Origin: Plectrocnemia conspersa | Taxonomy: Eukaryota; Arthropoda; Insecta; Trichoptera; Polycentropodidae | Assembly: GCA_009617715.1 (NCBI GenBank) | Contig: VTFK01000063.1 | Location: forward strand, 992,001 to 1,056,000 | Direction of reading: 5' to 3' | Length of the DNA: 64,000 nucleotides | In this document: one piece after another, positions 37,501-48,904 of the stretch | Position numbering within the stretch: position 1 is the stretch's first letter | Layout of the letters: each line of letters opens with the position of its first letter | Position numbers and translations under genes: made by a program | Notes under the pieces: model-generated | The model's input: the letters and a program-made list of their open reading frames with translations, nothing else | Database searches by the model: none | Told to the model about the DNA's origin: nothing

Positions 37501-37560
37501 GGGACCGGCAAACTTTTTCAGTGGAGGGGCCGGTTTAAAAATATTTCAGACTATACTTGG
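37501..37560 (+). mobile_element. hAT-like terminal fragment
   Basis: GGGACCGGCAAACTTTTTCA followed by GTGGAGGGGCCGG resembles the hAT end pattern with GGCAAACTTTTTCTG...GGGCCGG. The other end was not located. Confidence 0.4.
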
Positions 37561-38639
37561 CAAAAAATAATTTAAGTGTACACTGTGACACTCTCGGGCG
37601 CTACGTCTTCCTTAAAGGGGCGCCACTATTAAAAAGTTTCATATGGTTTAAAATTCCCATTTTTAATTCAATGTGATGCAAACCAGTAACTCGCTTAGTA
37701 ACTAACTGCATAAGCCGAAAAGAATGGTTACTAACTGTGACTATTTTGACCTAATAATTTTATTATATTAAATATTCATTATTTCTCAAAGTGCACTTGT
37801 TATAATATGACAGTGAGCCTTTAGAAAACCTAAATTTATCAAAGGCGCAGAGAGTTGAATTAATTTAGAAATCGCTAGATGAGCTAAATAAAACCTTTAT
37901 TAATTATTTACTTGGCTAATAAATTGCCTATTGATGTTTCTCACAATGTGCTCAACACTTGCTGCAAAAATCATACACAAATTTAATAATTCTTTATATT
38001 ATTAGTTATTATATAAGCAACTTGTATACGCGTTATTGATTATTTTATTTTTGCAATAAATAAATAATAAAAAAATCCGATAGAATATTTTTAATGTATT
38101 ATATGTATTGTAAGTAAATTTCCTACCGTAGACATCACTGAAATGACAACCGAGTTCCAGCAGACGCTCAGAAGGCTCACGGGAGGATAAACCTTAGAAA
38201 ATATATTTTACAGGGACAGTATTTTTAAATTTCAAGGGATAATAGTAACATCATTAACCTAAATATAACTAAAATTTATTCATTTAATTATCGAAATATT
38301 GTTATTTATTTATTCAGATTCCTATTAAGCGTTTATTAAAGGCATTGTTTTACAAAGCAATAAATAGCTATAATTTCACGCGAATTTTTACTACTTCAAA
38401 TAGTTTTTATGTGTCTTATTATAATGACGAATTTTGTATTGATTCATATACTTTATTCTTACTATTTGTCGTTTCAAAATTTGTAAAGTCAATCCAGAAC
38501 ATATATATATAAGATGAAAATCACGAGAGGTCGATTAATGATTTTCTTTTTCACGAAAGATTATATAATGGATGTGCTGTGGCATACGTATATTTTTTGT
38601 TTTGTCCATAATACATATTCAATTCAATTTCATTGTGCC

Positions 38640-39050
38640 AAGATTAGATTTCAATATTATATACCGTACCTCCCATTTCGCAGACGTCCCGGCAAGATAC
38701 GGCATATTGTCCCGTGAGATTGTCCGAGAATATCTAGTTAACTGAATTTCGTTATGTATGTATGAACGACAGTAGTACATATTATACAAACACGCGCTGG
38801 TTTCCATTGTGAAAGTAATAGAGCATTGCTTTCTAAATAAATAGTAGTTCGTAATATTTGCTCTGTATGTAAATTCGCCATAACTCTGGCGAGAAACACC
38901 ATCACGATACGAGAATTAGATTTTTTCCCCCACGATTCAGATTGCTCGAATTCACATCCAGCTAAATTTATGGCGAGCAACATATTATGGCAATTTATTC
39001 CGTTTATGAACTACAAATTATGCATACATGGTGGCGATTTAGTTTGTTAC
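38640..39050. other. GC-richer non-coding island
   Basis: Raised GC content without a convincing frame. Homeodomain-type TTTATTCCGTTTATGAAC and AATTATGCAT motifs lie near the right end. A regulatory role is inferred only from composition. Confidence 0.3.
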
Positions 39051-39213
39051 CGATTTTATTTTCTACATAAACTTGTAAATTGGCATGATTCATTTCAATA
39101 TATTAAAAACAAACAATATAAATTGTGATTGTAAAGATCTTTCATTTATTTATTTATCATAATGTAAAATTTTAAATATATTAATTGAAACTCGATCTTT
39201 ATTATATATGTTA

Positions 39214-40247
39214 TGCCTGCACTACACTGGAAGTTGTCCGAACCGAAGTTACAACTGAAGTCGGCCGAGACCTACGACTTCAAGTAAGCAACCGTAAATG
39301 ACGTCCGGACGGCGGTTTCTGTTACGCACAGCCCACATATTTGCGCGCGATCGAAAAATGTGCCAAAAAATCGCAATTTTTAAATTGGTATATTATTAAA
39401 ATTACGATACTAATAATTATAAAAGCTTGTGTGAGCACTCACCAATACAATATCAGTGAAAACTTTTCGGTCGTTAATATTCAATTTACGCAAAATCTTT
39501 ATCGGCTTTTGAAAAATGCCATAAGGCATAAAAATGATACTTCAGAATACGAACACCACATCTGTGACTATCTAAGAATTTGTCGCCATCGATTCTACAT
39601 AAGAATTTGTTATGGTGTGACATTTATATAAACCGATCTAGGAAAATACATAAGGATATTCGAAACGATTTTTTTCAACAAAATCATTTTTTAATTATTT
39701 AATTTTATATGAAAAAAAATATAATAACGATATCTATTAGAAGAATATACTAGCAAAAATATAATTAATCCCTTTTGGTGCCATAAAATATTCAAAGATG
39801 TCAGTAAGAGCCTGTTGAAGTTCCCGATAAGCATGTGGTATTATAACTTGACCACGTGACCACGATGCAGCGCTCGACATGCGTGTTAACCATAGGACGC
39901 CTACGCGCATACTGAAATTGAAGCGAGTTACTTGTTCTATTTCAGTTTGCGAAACACTATATCATTATCTCTCTCACTCTTAGCACACGAGAGAGCGAAA
40001 GGGGAAGTATCTCACCGCTCGCGCTCGAAAGAGCAGCTCCGACTTCGGACTCTTTGCCGACAATGTTCGGAAGCGCTTGAAGCTGACCAAGTCAACTGAA
40101 TTACCCCCACTTTACCTCTCGTTCTCGGTAACCTCGGACAACTTCCGAGAGATTTTGGAGCGAACAAAACCGAACTCGACCGAAGTAACCCACTATATCC
40201 TCCATCGTTGGCCAACCTTGGCCAGCTTCCAGAGTGTAATGCAGGCA
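39214..40247. mobile_element. Complete PIF/Harbinger-like element, 1034 bp
   Basis: It is flanked by TTA on both sides (39211-39213 and 40248-40250). The left end TGCCTGCACTACACTGGAAG and the reverse-complemented right end TGCCTGCATTACACTCTGGA form terminal inverted repeats. Subterminal GAAGTTGTCCGA and GGAAGTTGTCCGAGGTTACC motifs recur in opposite orientation. A 96-codon frame from a GCGATCG context (39341-39631) has no recognised domain. No DDE transposase is visible, so mobilisation would need a partner enzyme. Confidence 0.75.
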
Positions 40248-40334
40248 TTACAGTTCAAATCATATCCGAATACATTTTCACTATTAGATACATATTTCTA
40301 CTAAAAAACTAAGAGCTAATGAATTATATCATGC

Positions 40335-40465
40335 TCTTTGGTATCTATGAAACGCAATTTGACAGCTGCGAATCGTCCATTTACTGTTGAAATCCAAACC
40401 TAACCTAAATAAATTATTTTTATTAGAGTTCGAAAACTCAGTTTTGGAATTTTCATTAGGATATA
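40335..40465. repeat. Dispersed repeat copy with AACCTAACCTAA motif
   Basis: Same-orientation partner of 6310-6435, starting about 90 bp after the Harbinger-like element. It shares CAATTTGACAG.TGCGAA.CGTC and CCAAACCTAACCTAA. Confidence 0.5.
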
Positions 40466-40849
40466 CTGAGATATGAATATTTGGAGAAGCACTTCTTTAA
40501 GCTACTGATAGGAAATATACACAGCTATGAGATTCTAAAGAAATTTCGTTTTTGTGTGTTATGTAATTACCAGTGTTGCATTCCTAAGTAATGCATACAA
40601 AAACAAGGATATTGGAAAATTCTCCAACAACAAAGTTATCTGACTTTTTATCTGTAAGATAGTATTGAAATTTTTCATACAAGTGCTATCAGTTGATGCT
40701 TATCATAGATCAATGTAATAAAAGACCACGTGTTAACAATTGTTCATTGCAACTTATCTGGAGGTTAAATAAAATTGTTATCTGAGCTTTAAAATTAAGT
40801 AAACATTTTCGATAAATAGTATGATTTTAGAAAGCTCAAATCACAGAAC

Positions 40850-41520
40850 TAGACTTTATTTCCGGCTTCATATTAAAGAACAGATTAATCTCCTTGCTCC
40901 TCTTTCAATATATTTTCGAACTTCGGCATTTTCTGATTCGTTGATGTACAAAAGTTACCATGATTCATAAAAATAATGTTAGGTCGTGTATTAAAAATAT
41001 ACTTCAATCAATTATGGGCTTCTTTAATAGTTGCTAAGTTATTCTACATAATATTTAACAAGTTTACCTTAATTACTGTCGGCAAATAAATCAGTAATAT
41101 GGCTTTCATCCGCATCATTTTATGGTCACTAGCCTCTTAACATTTTGGAAAGCAGTGAAAGTTCCTCGATATCAAATCCAGACTAATGTAGTCTATACTG
41201 ATTAAAAAAAAGACTTGACAAAGCCTAGCTTTAAAGTTAAGCTTAATTATTGGTAACATTTTTGTGGCCACTATCAGTGTGTTTGTTATGATTATTTTTA
41301 TTTATTTCGCTCATTCTGCAGTACCAAAGAGATCCAATTTGGGTCCTTTGCTCTATTGTATCTATATGAATGTCAAACTTGCAGCAATTTAGAATATTCT
41401 ATGCTGATACTGAAAGTGTCTTAGAGTATTCACATAAATTTAGATTCACTTTCCTCACAAATAAACATGGAATCGATGTTAAGAAAGTCGAACATTTCAG
41501 CAATGCTAAGTGTGATATCA
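40850..41520 (+). mobile_element. Third copy of the jockey-like LINE (RT, heavily decayed)
   Basis: The motifs appear in the family's order on the plus strand: QYGFHPHHFMVTSLLTF, then NVVYTD.KKRLDKA, then VPKRSNLGPLLYCIYMN near 41325, and a YAD remnant near 41400. These correspond to QHGFRP, VYTDFEKAFDKV, GVPQGSNLGPLLF and YADD in the 12-13.5 kb copy. This copy retains the TSLLTF stretch that is deleted there. Frames shift often. Confidence 0.75.
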
Positions 41521-41709
41521 TTCACACTTGAATATTTAATTTGCGATCCGAAGCATCTGAACTTCGAGAGTTCAAACTTTGCCTGCAACCAAGAGAAGGC
41601 TGACTCAACTTCAGATCAGAGAAGCCGCCGCTTCTCTCTTCGCATCCATTGGTCTAGTTTAACGTCTGGAATACAAAGCAACCTACTTCGGAAAGGTCTG
41701 TAGCATACG

Positions 41710-44150
41710 GACGTACGCACGGACTTATCAATTATTGCGCAACATAGTCAATATTAATTTACAATTTTTATCCTAACAAAATTAACATGACCAAATATTA
41801 ATTCGAAATTTAAGGCCCAAAGCCTTAACAAAAATGAATAAAATATATTAACTAAGTCATTTAAAATAGCAATGTTACTATTCGAATATTTTAATTCTGT
41901 GAAAATATCTTAAGCAATTAGAAATAAATTAAAATATTATCTAATGTAGTTATTAAATTATATTAATAATATTATTTTAGCCAGAAAGAAAATATCGTAT
42001 TGGGCACATAAAAATCAATTAGTGACTCTGCATTATTATGCATTTCTGGGTGGCTTTGTGAGAGGTAGGAATAGCAAGTTCAGAGGAAATAATCGAATTT
42101 TCACCATTTTCCTTAACTATTTTACTACACAGTCATGCATGTACGCAATGCGAATAAAATGTACGTCATTTATACGTTCCAGACACACAGATATTTATTT
42201 GTAAAATACATCACGTACACATATATAACTTATACCTACAATAGATATGGAATAAAAAAAATACAAAAAAGTCACGTATGGCAAAATTGCTTTGTCGACA
42301 TTTGAATAGGTCTGGTGATTTTATTTGTTTGCTATGTGGGCGTCTGTAGATATGCATGTTTTTTTAGATTATATAACGTTGTTTTGAATATAAACATGAA
42401 TGCGTTATGTACTGCGAAACTTTTGTGTATTGAATTTTAATAGGAAAGAAATGAAAGCTGTAAAATCCATTTTTGGCCGAGGGTTAACAAATTTAACTTG
42501 CCGGTAAAACTCTTCAGAGCAGTATACGAATGCATATTAATAAATAATTTTGATGGATTAAATTAGTGAATTGAGTTGTTGCTTAAAAAATAATAAACGA
42601 ATGTATCTAGTCGAGTTTTTTAGTGTCGCTTTAGTACGACGAATATACTCTAAATGACATCACTAGTGGTAGTTAACTTTTATTATATCACCTCGAACAT
42701 ACCTCCCATAGCTTTTATATTGTACTAGTGTCTTATAAGCAGTTCTGCCGAAACATTACTTAGTTTAAGCTGTTGAATTGGAATATAAAGAGCAGTAAAG
42801 GCAAAATTTTATATTAACAATTTAATAAAATATATAGGTATTTATATTGAATACGCTAAAAAGAGCGTTGTTTTTATATCGGGCAACTTATTAAAACTAT
42901 AAATCATACGTTTATAAAAACATATTAAAATATATATAATAATTAGTGGTTTTAAATATCTTAATTGATTTGACTAAAACAATGCATTTTTAATTAAGAA
43001 AAATTTTAATTGTATTCAACGTAAACCTTAATTACTAATTCTATTTTTGAACATTTAGCCATGATATTAAATATATAGTACTTAAAATAAAAATATGTTA
43101 GTTTAGTTAAATTTAACCAATGAATAATATAATATCGTCTATGAAAAAAAGTTAGTGCCACTATTCTTTTTATGAATTCGCCAAAGGCAATAATGTAAAA
43201 TAATGTGACTTTATGAAAAAATAAAAAAATGGTTGTTTATAAACTATTTATTAAATTTATTTTTATCTTTAATCAATCCTTAATAGTACAAAATATTAGA
43301 AATTTATTAAAAATAATAATATTAGGTAAAAACTTTAATTGTATAATATTATACAAAATATGCTATAAAAAAAAAAATGTATTAAAATTAACATATTAAA
43401 TATTTATTTTTAATAAATTAAAATTAATCTCTTTATTGGTGATTTAACTCTGAGCGAGTTACCCTACTAGTATGTCGGCACTAAGGATACTGTTTTGTAT
43501 GTATGTGAATATGAATTACTAGCAATGATAGAAGTTTTAAAAATGTTTAATAAAATACTAAGAAGCACTGACTTAATTTTATTGTAGTTTAACATGTAAG
43601 TAAAATAAAATAAAAGTGTTACATTACAGTATAACGCTTAAAAATAAAAAAAATATAGAAAGCAATTTCCTCACAATGAAATATTAAAAACCAATGATTA
43701 CTTTTTTTTTTTATTTAAAAAAAATTATTCCTATGACATATATGCTTGAAATATAATATAAAGAAAAGCGTTCATTATAGCGATTTACTGTCTCATTTTA
43801 TTTGTTGCGTAATAATATTTTATGTGCTTAATGAGTCATATTATAAAGTGATACAAAATTAACAAAATAACGTAACAATAGTTGTACTAAAGCAAAAATA
43901 TCGTTTAAGTATAATTCATTGATTTAAGTAGTTGGGTTTTTTAAAGGTATTATAAAAATAATATTTTATTAACAAATAAAAAAATATTTATTAATTGGGG
44001 TATTTTTATGATAAATAAAGGTGTACGTAAAAAATATGTAGTATAAATATAATATATAATACAATTGATACAACTAATGTGAAATTTCAGAGATGTACAT
44101 CTTTATAATTATAATACTATTTCTAGAATAAGTCATAATTAAAAACTCAT
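41710..44150. other. AT-rich stretch without a recognised gene
   Basis: Very AT-rich, with poly-A and poly-T runs. Small less AT-rich patches (42020-42200 and 42450-42760) have no convincing features. Confidence 0.5.
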
Positions 44151-44154
44151 ACTA

Positions 44155-45110
44155 TAGGTAAAGCGAAAAAAATTTTTTTTTACATTTTGACAAAAACCTT
44201 ATTTAAAAACACTTTACAATTTTTTATTGTTATTTAAAATCTGTTTGTACAGATTATGCATTTTTTAAATTTTATTTTAATAAAACTCAATTTCTGTTCT
44301 GAAAATGGTTTTTCGTTGAAGAATGAATATAGACGATTTTGGACATTTTCAAAAGAAGCAGTTTTTTGTAATCATTTATAGATTTAAAGATGATAATCAT
44401 GGAAACAGTGGATACTGTAGAGCTTCAAATCAAGCTAAAAAATATTTTTTAGTTTGGTCTTGCATTTTCATACTTTAATATCCTTCTTTTAATATTTTTT
44501 TAGCTAATTGAACACAAATCACTTTGGTTGCAAAAGTCTGCACAGGTTTTTATAACATGTAATGAAGTACTCTATATTTTAGCAAATACAACGAAAAACC
44601 CTCTTCGAAATTAATGAAAGAAGAGGAGTAGAAATCAACTGCTTGTTTGCCTTAAGATCGTTATATAGGAGTCATTCCTCATCACCAGTAATAAACCTTC
44701 TTAATAATGATTCAGTTTATAACTGAAAAATAGAGACGAACGTATGGTTATACGCTGCTTTATTTTAACTGGCAGGAAAAGTTCATGCGATACCATAATT
44801 CCTAACCTATTTTTACAAGAAAAGTACTACCGATAATTCTTAAATGGTTTTACGATAATTTGATTTCACTAGCGAGTTCAGAACGTAAGTATTTAATTTG
44901 AGGGCCTTTAAACTCACAATCTCTACTTTTTTTTTTTTTTTAACCATTTATGCCACATTTTGAATTTAAATATGTTTATAAATTTGCAGATAGTCTATGT
45001 TGATTATTTTGCTTTCAAACCATTGTCGAAAAAAAACAGAGAGATTAACCGAAAATGAGTCTTTTCAATTTTTGCCCTTGACATACTTTTTTATTGGGTA
45101 AAAAAATGTA
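44155..45110 (-). mobile_element. mariner transposon remnant with most of the transposase
   Basis: The transposase is readable on the minus strand across several frames. IEKTHFRLISLFFFDNGLKAK near 45080 is the N-terminal helix-turn-helix region. It continues with a VSHELFLP-type WVPHEL motif. TGDEE.LLYNDLKANKQL near 44690 holds the first catalytic Asp, with Trp changed to TGA. Then come ILKYENARPN (HDNARPH motif), a YSPDLAPSDYHLFKS-like block, and QNRLYSFFNEKPF near the C-terminus. The left edge near 44154 reads TAGGTAAAGCGAAAAAAATT, like a mariner end. Stops and deletions make it inactive. Confidence 0.75.
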
Positions 45111-45215
45111 TATAGGAACAGCATAAGGACTAACTAAGCTTCAAAATAAAACCATTCACGACGTATTGCTTTGGGAGTACTTATAATATATTTTAATTTT
45201 TAAAAATAAATAATA

Positions 45216-45400
45216 TAAAATGATATATAAAAAACTGTTATCTATACTCCATTTGCGTTAATATAGTTTATGTCTCTACATTACGTCCCTACGGGACGTA
45301 AGCCCGAACTTATTATGATGAAATGGACAGCTCTCGAACTGACTGTATTAACGCAAATAATAGATAACGGTTTTTTATATATGATTTTATATTTTTATTT
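45216..45400. mobile_element. Foldback MITE with long inverted repeats
   Basis: The left arm (ATAAAATGATATATAAAAAA then CTGTTATCTAT, later TTTGCGTTAATA) is closely matched by the reverse complement of the right arm (ATAAAATCATATATAAAAAA then CCGTTATCTAT, then TTTGCGTTAATA). Arms are about 50 bp and the middle about 75 bp. No TSD could be fixed because the flanks are AT-rich. No coding content. Confidence 0.7.
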
Positions 45401-45584
45401 TATAATGCTCTATAGCATACGATAGGGATATACATTTGCTATACTTATCACCCTGATTGATTGATAAATATAAAAATATAGTAATAAGTTTAATGTATAT
45501 AAACTTGTATTTGTAAAATATAAACAGGAGTAATGATAAGTATATCGATCCGTATCGTGTGCTTTAGAACTAATATTAGGAGCG

Positions 45585-45692
45585 TAAGCCCAAACTTGTC
45601 ATTTTCTTCTCAATTATGAATAATGATGAAATACATAAGCTCTCGAACTGACTGTGTTAACGCAAATATAGTATCGCCCTTTTTTATTGGTT
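45585..45692. repeat. Partial second copy of the foldback MITE
   Basis: CGTAAGCCCAAACTTGTCAT, then AGCTCTCGAACTGACTGTG and TTAACGCAAATATAG, match the middle and right arm of the element at 45216-45400. The left arm is missing. Confidence 0.7.
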
Positions 45693-45812
45693 GATAAACT
45701 TGGACTTAGTGCAACAAGCTAAAGGTCTGATTAACTTTAAAACATCACACATGTCTTGTTCAAGATGGAAGTAAACCAGATATCCATAGTGAGGAGTCAT
45801 CACACGGTTTAA

Positions 45813-46435
45813 CCCTTAAATGCATGATTTTTCCAAATTCAGAAATAAAAATATTTTTCTACTAAAATTAGGCTGAAAATGATGCCAAAGATATTAAAAA
45901 AAATATTTAGGATTATTTGTGGATTATATTAATAAAAAAAATGCTTGTCATAAATATGCAACATCGTACAAAATGCGACCAAATATATTAAATGAAAAAC
46001 ATACAAAAATTCTCAAAGCTTTCTTCTTATTAAAACATAAGACCACACCACATTTTTCACACATATTTTGTGAAATTCCAGTGTCTGCAATTGCATATTT
46101 TGTTTATTTTATGCAACTATTACAAAAAATAGAAATCAAAAATAAATAAACAATGGTAGACTAACATTTTTGGAGTATATAAATTAATTTTATTTCGTTT
46201 TATATCCACTAGCACCAATGAAAACAAATGTTGAAATTTCTAGAAATGTGACATATCTGCACTCAACGTTTTTTTAAATGGCATTATCACGCATACAGAG
46301 ACATCTATCGGAATAATTTGAAAACACAATGGCTCTGTGTTTGTTACACATATGTACCACTATGCAATAGAGTTTTTGTGAGCTATAAGCGTTTAAACAA
46401 ACTGTTGCAAATTTTCAACACCATGCATTTAAGGG
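45813..46435. mobile_element. piggyBac-like TTAA element, 623 bp
   Basis: TTAA flanks both sides (45809-45812 and 46436-46439). The left end CCCTTAAATGCATG and the right end (reverse complement CCCTTAAATGCATG) are perfect 14-bp inverted repeats. The ends start with CCC, as in many piggyBac-like elements. A 76-codon frame (45919-46149) is AT-rich and unrecognised. It is most likely non-autonomous. Confidence 0.7.
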
Positions 46436-46849
46436 TTAAAGGTATAACATACATATATCTAAACTTAATTGGGTTGTGATTCTTGACATTATTTAACAAT
46501 AGAAAAATTGATACTCTGAAAAAATGTCCAATTAAGAGTTTTTAAAGCTGAAATTCAGAAAAAAATGATGTTACAAAAAATAAATTTCGGCCAAAAAACT
46601 AAAAGATATCTAATTTAAATAAAAAAATACATGTAACGATGATGTTTCAAAAAAAAAAATTGATTAACTTGTTATGAATCTTCAGAATGTGTTTTATTTA
46701 CTTTCACTTGATTGTGTCACCATTTATAATATGACATATGAGTAGAAATATTACCAATAAAAATAAAATAGAAGCTGAAACTTTCAGGAAAGCCACGTAT
46801 AATATTATTAGCACAACTGAACAAATTACTAGAAAATAAAGTAATAACT

Positions 46850-47400
46850 ACCAGCCGCGTGCAACTTTATCGAACTCAATGACGAAATTAGTCCAAGTAA
46901 TACAAATTACCACAACCTTGGATAAACTATCGCGGTTTTCGCAACAATCATACAAATCGTTTTGGGTCGTCGCCATTGACCGACATTGATATTGAATTTT
47001 CACAGGTGGCACCAAATAATTAAGGTCGTGTTCTTCGACACGGCCTTATCGCGACAATTAACCGCGTTCATGACGAATAACTACGTCATGGAACTAAACC
47101 GTGGCTATGAGGTACGAAATAGGGCCTTGGAGCTCTCGCAATTTGAACACTGGATTACTTATCGTTTGTTCATAGATGGGGGAGCCGTAATCACGGCGTT
47201 AGCGAGATAACGCCGTTACACCATATCCCAGAGCACACTTTGAAGACGATCCAGTGAAATGGAAGTGTTATAGTTAGTTTTCATTAGGGGATAATACGCG
47301 TGTGTGTGTTTTTTCGCCTTGAGCACTTGTTAAAGCGAGTAATGCGAGCGAAAGTGGATAAAATGCAAGACAAACACAATTAGCCTTATCAGGCGAGTCT
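46850..47400. other. GC-richer non-coding island
   Basis: About 500 bp with raised GC and CpG content. It includes ACCACAACC, a Runt-type site, near 46910. A 74-codon plus-strand frame (46986-47210) has no recognised domain. I infer a possible regulatory element. Confidence 0.35.
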
Positions 47401-47779
47401 CTTATTTTATATACAGATGTATACTTAGTAGTAAGAGAAGCAACCAAGTGATATACATCTCTTCATTATATATATTATCTTGCTTAGTACCCGAATTCAG
47501 TTTTTATATTGCATCCTTTAAAATATTTGTTATTAAAACATTTTAATTTTTCAATATGAAATACTAAAAAGCTATAGCAAAATAATCTAGAAAAAAATTA
47601 AACCTCAATATAAATAAAATATTCAAGCGATCAAACGTTATTACATAACTTTAAATAATGTATAATAATTGTTCTAAAATATTTATAGAAAAATTCATTA
47701 AATGAGAACACAAGGCAAACTTTGTATGAAATACTGTCAAAGAAACTCAAACCTCAAGATTCTTCTAAATTATGTCATT

Positions 47780-48010
47780 ATATAGGTGCAGCATCTCGCG
47801 GTTTCGAATTCGAACGAGGACCGAATATTAAAATAATATACGTTTTTAACAAGGAGTTTCGCGCCGAATAATATATTAACGTCGAAATGAATCATTTAAA
47901 ACAAGCGGAATTACAAGTTATATTTGATTTACGACTCAGGCATTTAAATACACTTTTCGGCGTAATTTAATTTCGAACCCTCACCCCCATCTGATTTCAA
48001 CCCATTTATA
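47780..48010. other. GC-richer non-coding island
   Basis: CpG-containing block with TTCGAATTCGAACGAG and homeodomain-like TTTATAGG and TGATTTACGACTC motifs. No reading frame worth reporting. Confidence 0.3.
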
Positions 48011-48599
48011 GGCATCGTTTTCTACTTTCACATCTATATACGCAGTTTTAATTTAAATGCATTTAAACTTATCACCAAATTATATTGTTGTGTTTCTTGT
48101 AATCCCTTGTTAAAAATAATTAGATGTAATCATGATGTATAGCGTAACTGAAAAATTTCAAAGCCATTTATGATCCTTAATTTATAGAAAATCGAGAATA
48201 TTAAAAATTTATAAAAATATGATTTAAATAATAAATATATCCCACACTCATTTAAGCACATTTTAACGGCATCGAGTCTGGCTTTAACAGAAAATAGCTG
48301 AACGTTCTAATTTAAGCCATTGTAGAAAACTTGTTAATTGTCTGTGATTTGTCCCATTTAAACAGGATTAAACTGATAAAACAGGTTGTGTTATTTTTAA
48401 TGTAATAAATAAATTGTTTTTAAATTGTGATCAGTATATAATTGATAAATTTTGTTCTAAATTATTTGTATTGCTGTAACATTTTTCAATTAATTTATTT
48501 AAAATCTTAAAAAGAAATTATATTTAAAAATAAAAATAAAATTAATAACTATAAATGTGATAATTAAAATTTTTATGTAATAGATCAAGGAAAGTCGTA

Positions 48600-48900
48600 A
48601 AATGCCATTTTTACAGGTCCCTTCTAGTGCATAGAAATTTATTTCTACACTTTAAGACCAAGCCCATCTTTCCGTATTGGATTTATACATCTAGTATTGT
48701 GTGGTGTTAGGAAGAGTGGCATTAATATGTCTCTACATTTTTAGTTTCGAGCGGCAGATCGCGGTCAGTGATTTTATAATGTCAGCAGGTTGACAAACCG
48801 GCCAGCGGGAATTAACTCCGTACACCAACTGATTCAGGGGTCCTCAAAATTGTAATTCTCTAGTCGATCCTTGCAAGTATCCTTGCGATCCTCTGTCACA
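48600..48900. other. GC-richer non-coding island
   Basis: Block with GGCAGATCGCGGTCAGTGAT and TTGACAAACCGGCCAGCGGG. No coherent reading frame. Possible conserved non-coding element by composition only. Confidence 0.3.
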
Positions 48901-48904
48901 CAAT

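Noticed and set aside
46986..47210. 74-codon frame as a small protein gene
   Set aside because: No signal peptide, domain or start context; it lies in a GC-richer non-coding island.
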